Positions 20,901 to 23,669 of a DNA stretch of 23,669 bases are shown here, in pieces (positions within the stretch are counted from its first letter, which is position 1; each line of letters opens with the position of its first letter). Source of the DNA: BJ22 sp031405895 (GTDB lineage: Bacteria; Planctomycetota; Planctomycetia; Pirellulales; Pirellulaceae); assembly GCA_031405895.1 (NCBI GenBank), contig JANOFL010000220.1, positions 1 to 23,669 of the forward strand, in the 5' to 3' direction. The notes beneath the pieces were generated by a model. The model saw nothing but the letters and a program-made list of their open reading frames with translations, was not told the DNA's origin and did not search any database. The position numbers and the translations under genes were made by a program.

Positions 20901-23669
20901 CTTGTGGCGGCCGAAGACATTTCGACGAACCCGCCAGCGCTGTCGACCAGCACGCCGCCACCGGCCAGGATGCTCGAGTTCTGGGTAATGTCGCCGGTCG
21001 CGACGACGCCGATGTCGCCGCCCGTGCTGGAGAGGCTGCCATTGAGCCGGATGTCGCGCAGCGAATCGAGCAGGATGTCGCCGCCTCCAGCGGAAACCGG
21101 CCCGTTGACATTGATTCCGTCGACGCGGGGTGCCACGAAATCGATCGTGCCGTTTTCCGCCCGCAGGTAAACGCCCCCCGCGCCATTCGTGCTCACGGCA
21201 CCGCCGAGATGCAGGTCGTCGGCCGCCCGGACCGTGACATGGCCGGTTCCGCTGCGAATCGCCGCGTCAATCAGCGACGTGACGTCACCGGTTGTACCGC
21301 GGGCCTCCAGCAAGACGTCCCCTGCCCCGCCCGCCCGAACGCCGATCCCGTCGCCATCCGAGCCATTGGTCACGACCAGGCTGCCCGCGTCCACCACGAT
21401 CTTGACCGGACCAGCCGCGGTTTCCACGTCGCTCAGCGTCGCCAGCAGGGCGGTCCGGGCCTCCGCCGTGACCGTGCTGCGGAAATCGACTCCCGAGACT
21501 CCGACCGTTACGGTCAGCGAACCCACGCCGCCGATCACGAGGCCGCCCTCCTGTTCTTCGACGTAGACGCCTTCCCGGCCAAACGCCGCGAGGGTCCCGA
21601 CCGCCGTGTCGATGGCGTTGAAGTTGGCGTCGACGGCGTTGGCGAGGTCGGCACCGCCGATGATCCCGCCGGCCCGCAATGACAGCCGCGCGGCGGAGAC
21701 GTTCAGCAAGGCTCCGTTGTTGTCGAGAATATCGTTGCCCAGCGCCGTTCCGGCCGACAGCGAGACCTGATCGCCGAACGCGATCAGCTGCCCGAGCCGA
21801 ATGTCGCCACCGGCCTGGACCAGGATGTCACTGCCGGCTCCGCTCGCCGTGATCGACTGGGCCGCTCCCATCGTGAAGTTGCCGCCTGCCAGGATCAGGA
21901 CGTCGTTTAGCGCGGCGATATTCGCGAGCTGTTCGATGTTCCCGCCAGCCGCGAGGCCGACGGACCCGCCCGGACTGCTGATGGCCGCGGTCTGGCGGAT
22001 GTTGCCCGCCGTCTGCAGGAGGATGTTGCCGGAAACGGCCGAAAGCGTGTCGCGGACGTTGATGCCGTCCACCAGCGGACCGGCCGCGTCAGTGGTTCCA
22101 TTGCCAGCCCGGACAAGGATCGTGCCTGACCCAGCCGTGCGGACCCGGTCAAGAAGATGGATGTCATCGCCCGCGCGGAGCGAGATGTGCCCCGAGCCAC
22201 TGGTGACTTCCGCCAGCGGATTGACCACGATGTCACTGGCCACGCCCCGGGCTTCCAGCAGGATGTTGCCGCCAAACCCTGCGACGACCGCGAGTCCATC
22301 GGCGTCAAAACCGTCCGTCAGCAGAATGCTGCCCGAACTGTTGACGACCTTGACTGGCCCGGCCGTTGTCGTCAGATCGCTCAGCGCCGTCGAGCTGCCG
22401 ACGAGCGATGTGAAGACGACCGTGCTCCGGAACTCGACCGCAAAAACACCCACCGTGACCGAAACGGCGGGAGTGCCACCCACCGTTAGCGTGCCGGCAC
22501 CAAAAACCTGATGGAGATAGATGCCGCTGGCGGCCAGCGCCGCGACGTTGGTCACATCGAGATCGATGGCCAGCCGGTTGATCGCGGATGCGCTCGCAAG
22601 GTCCGCGGCGCCGACCGAACCGGTGGTCGCGACCAGCCGGGCATTGGTGGCCTCGACATTCAGCCCCAGCCGCAACGGGTCCGGCCCAAGTCCGGTCCCC
22701 ATGCCCGCCCCTGCCCCGTTGCCGTCCAGGATGCTGGTCCCTTCGAGCGAAACGTTGACGGCGTTGACGTAACCAAGAGTCAGCACGCCGCCGGCCCGAA
22801 CCAGCAGGTTCGTGCCTGCGTCGATTTCCGCCAGCGAGCCCATGAAGAACGACCCGTCGGTCAAGGCCAGATAACTCCCTCCCGTCCCCGTGTCCGCAGT
22901 CTGGATGATCCGGCCGGTAATCGCCAGAGCCGGATCGATTGCGCGCAAACCAACATCCCCGGTCGTGCTGGTGATATTGGCGGTTTGCCGGATGTCATGG
23001 GCCGAATCGAGCAGAATGTCGCCATCGACTGTCGTGATCGTCCCATTAACATTGATCCCATCGACTTCGGGCACGGTCGCATCGACGGTCCCATTGTCGG
23101 CGTCGAAGAAAACCGTCCCCGTTCCACCCGTCGCCAGCGCCGCGTTAAGATCGATGTCGTCGCCGGCGCGCAACGTGATGTGGCCGGTTCCCGACGAAAC
23201 GGTCGCATTGACAACAACATCGCTCGCTGCACCGCGGGCTTCGAGCAGAATGTTGCCTGTCCCGCCGGCGGTCACTCCTGCCAGATCGCCGTCGAGGCCA
23301 TCGTTGACGGTCAGCGTGCCGGCTTCAACCACGACCTTCACCGGGCCGGCCGTCGTCGTCAGGTCGTCGAGAGCCGCGACGCCGCGGCTGACAGGAGACG
23401 TGGTCGAATTGAAATTCACGCCCAGAACATCGACCGAAACCGCGGCGACGCGGTCCACGGTCAGGCTGCCACCAGCCGCGACTTCACGCAGGTAGATCCC
23501 GGTTGCCGACGATGCGGCGACGCGCGTGACTTCCAGGTCGATCGCGTTGTTGTTCGTTCCCGGCGGACTGATCAGGTCGGGCGTGCCGATCGTGCCGCCC
23601 GCCCGCAGCGAGACTTCCGTCGCGCGGACATTCGTCAGTCCGACGTTGCCGTCCAGAATGTCCGTCCCG
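17978..23669 (-). CDS. Giant beta-strand-repeat surface protein (5' end beyond the window)
   Basis: The frame stays open from the right edge to the TGA at 17978: at least 1896 residues, with an N-terminus outside the window. Most of it is built from units of about 300-330 residues, each with LTTTAGPVKVV, GNILLEARG..SDIVVN, SGTGHI.LRAGDDI, VDGINVN, GDILLDS..DIRQ and ILDGNG motifs, a pattern typical of right-handed beta-helix, filamentous-hemagglutinin-like adhesins. Unit starts lie near 23350, 22365, 21410 and 20525, and part of another unit enters at the edge. The fourth unit contains a small inserted beta module. The C-terminal 450 residues are non-repetitive, acidic and Pro-rich, with one canonical EF-hand loop, and end in a short hydrophobic stretch (ASAGLIAGSLWLL) and an Arg-rich tail (SARRSRRLRQLAGKI). 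Likely exported; function unknown. The kinase gene follows after 80 bases. Confidence 0.85.
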   Translation of the reverse strand, partial: GTDILDGNVGLTNVRATEVSLRAGGTIGTPDLISPPGTNNNAIDLEVTRVAASSATGIYLREVAAGGSLTVDRVAAVSVDVLGVNFNSTTSPVSRGVAALDDLTTTAGPVKVVVEAGTLTVNDGLDGDLAGVTAGGTGNILLEARGAASDVVVNATVSSGTGHITLRAGDDIDLNAALATGGTGTVFFDADNGTVDATVPEVDGINVNGTITTVDGDILLDSAHDIRQTANITSTTGDVGLRAIDPALAITGRIIQTADTGTGGSYLALTDGSFFMGSLAEIDAGTNLLVRAGGVLTLGYVNAVNVSLEGTSILDGNGAGAGMGTGLGPDPLRLGLNVEATNARLVATTGSVGAADLASASAINRLAIDLDVTNVAALAASGIYLHQVFGAGTLTVGGTPAVSVTVGVFAVEFRSTVVFTSLVGSSTALSDLTTTAGPVKVVNSSGSILLTDGFDADGLAVVAGFGGNILLEARGVASDIVVNPLAEVTSGSGHISLRAGDDIHLLDRVRTAGSGTILVRAGNGTTDAAGPLVDGINVRDTLSAVSGNILLQTAGNIRQTAAISSPGGSVGLAAGGNIEQLANIAALNDVLILAGGNFTMGAAQSITASGAGSDILVQAGGDIRLGQLIAFGDQVSLSAGTALGNDILDNNGALLNVSAARLSLRAGGIIGGADLANAVDANFNAIDTAVGTLAAFGREGVYVEEQEGGLVIGGVGSLTVTVGVSGVDFRSTVTAEARTALLATLSDVETAAGPVKIVVDAGSLVVTNGSDGDGIGVRAGGAGDVLLEARGTTGDVTSLIDAAIRSGTGHVTVRAADDLHLGGAVSTNGAGGVYLRAENGTIDFVAPRVDGINVNGPVSAGGGDILLDSLRDIRLNGSLSSTGGDIGVVATGDITQNSSILAGGGVLVDSAGGFVEMSSAATSTAGSSLVIQAPGDITLGRLVAFNVGLDSTGGSILDGNGAANNVTATNLRMTAGGTIGTAADALETAVGTVAARSSGGIFLNEANAITVGHVNAVTVSVAVARARFNSSTTPETESRTLVALDDLTTTFNGDVELTAGGAITVTEGADNDDLGIAAHGSGSITLTAGGTITIGPEAELFSFTSTATTLAAAALNGVTTITVTDATGFAVGQTIRLVDADDTPFVARITAIAANVLTLSRPVRAVAPDSPAAEADRFPVGSTVTVAGSGDISLTATGAASDIIVNAAVTTGSGDVSLIATADIFLAAAVTTGSGNVALDAGVSIDESNAARVAGNELTVTAGTFAHLHDVEVNRLTASVRLNSVLAAFQSVLENEMANTAGQAFLGSLNANGGTVTTDTMNRFAYQTRFDTVGYALFIRNTGSLTLGSVMAGDGSIDSVSPNIYLETEGAAAHLTVAGNVQTRSSNGTEGGIVLIAGGNLEFAPVVMPMLPFVIGTAINSAAASNQTVNFINRNPFDPDNFLRAIFFNGGEGIELDSATMTSTKFVIPEDGSVLPEDFRTHVLQRVALQFGNLGEAGFSAFVAYADGLIEAFENQGEQGLAPKVPNLAALAAFRATDPTLAAVFERNTPFTDVFLNSNQLLPTFAAIRRADDFFLFENGGAADLAVEVDSIDFVVSEGTGGGIVIPPEPPSVPPLGVPNFTTTLIEQPPFASPTVAYEPASQPEKTSEVAIWRVDYDDRNLNGQVDADEVPGFEEVKRQIEAQSAADGETDAGQAADDREQRAAKVTTIAGKQGASPTPEELAAEKQKLLNDPAQPSDPYAIVERDLNGNVTVRDVFPLRDFDEDSGEQGQRPPMLILPAIPAAVPPADSGGDKDLSNPPDSSDGTNANDGNEAGTAPSGDSAAITTESPSTRPEPVRASAGLIAGSLWLLQQSRQPWLTDGEGKPAGDDKTVAPVSFTRSARRSRRLRQLAGKI
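18659..18694 (-). other. EF-hand calcium-binding loop in the giant protein
   Basis: The encoded loop DRNLNGQVDADE fits the EF-hand consensus at all key positions: D1, N3, N5, G6, V8, D9, E12. It sits in the non-repetitive C-terminal region after AIWRVDYD. A lone EF-hand or dockerin-like loop in an extracellular protein would suggest calcium-dependent stability or attachment. Confidence 0.6.
20515..23669 (-). repeat. Tandem ~0.9-1.0 kb coding repeats in the giant surface protein
   Basis: Repeat starts marked by the LTTTAGPVK-type motif fall near 23350, 22365, 21410 and 20525, spaced roughly 985, 950 and 890 bases. Internal landmark motifs keep the same order in each unit. The fourth unit diverges early and carries an insertion. 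Confidence 0.75.

Noticed and set aside
19862..21682. 606-residue plus-strand ORF opposite the giant repeat protein
   Set aside because: Composition (RDRDRR, GGRR, DDDV) and periodicity mirror the antisense beta-strand repeats; no ribosome-binding site or family resemblance.

Overview
The window looks like a high-GC chromosome segment from a planctomycete. The evidence is a set of protein types typical of that phylum: a large secreted protein with ELWK(S/T)DGT repeats behind an LEPR-XLL-type N-terminus, a transmembrane Ser/Thr kinase with a DWG (not DFG) metal-binding motif and a long beta-propeller tail, a giant beta-strand-repeat surface protein, a PEP-CTERM protein, and a group-3 (FliA/WhiG/SigB-like) sigma factor. 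Taxonomy is inferred from content only.

Layout. 1-739 (-): 3'-truncated PEP-CTERM protein running off the left edge, its last residues encoded by a dispersed palindromic repeat. 985-1353 (-): C-terminal relic of an IS4-type transposase. 1718-3067 (+): DUF418 multi-pass membrane protein. 3183-6500 (-): ELWK-repeat surface protein, convergent with the DUF418 gene. 6501-7604: a 1.1-kb intergenic graveyard holding phased 10-nt repeats, an internally deleted S41 peptidase pseudogene and several strong hairpins. 7605-8647 (-): a two-gene operon, a 112-residue unknown protein followed by a sigma factor, joined by an ATGA overlap. 8648-9308: repeat-rich spacer with two inverted-repeat elements. 9309-10007 (+): a possible 48-residue ORF followed by a 182-residue hypothetical membrane protein. 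10554-12233 (+): TPR-methyltransferase fusion. 12283-12392: nested inverted repeat between convergent genes. 12396-17897 (-): 1833-residue receptor-like Ser/Thr kinase. 17978-23669 (-): giant repeat protein, open at the right edge, 80 nt upstream of the kinase and probably co-transcribed with it.

How it fits together. Most of the coding capacity is devoted to the cell surface: three exported proteins (PEP-CTERM, ELWK, giant repeat protein), a DUF418 membrane protein and a transmembrane kinase. The pairing most worth attention is the giant surface protein followed at once by a kinase whose predicted extracytoplasmic part is a large propeller; a structural-protein/sensor relationship is my inference. 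The intergenic DNA carries at least six different palindromic or phased repeat elements. One of them follows two genes in the same orientation, which suggests a 3'-end role. I saw no tRNA, rRNA, CRISPR array or complete insertion sequence.
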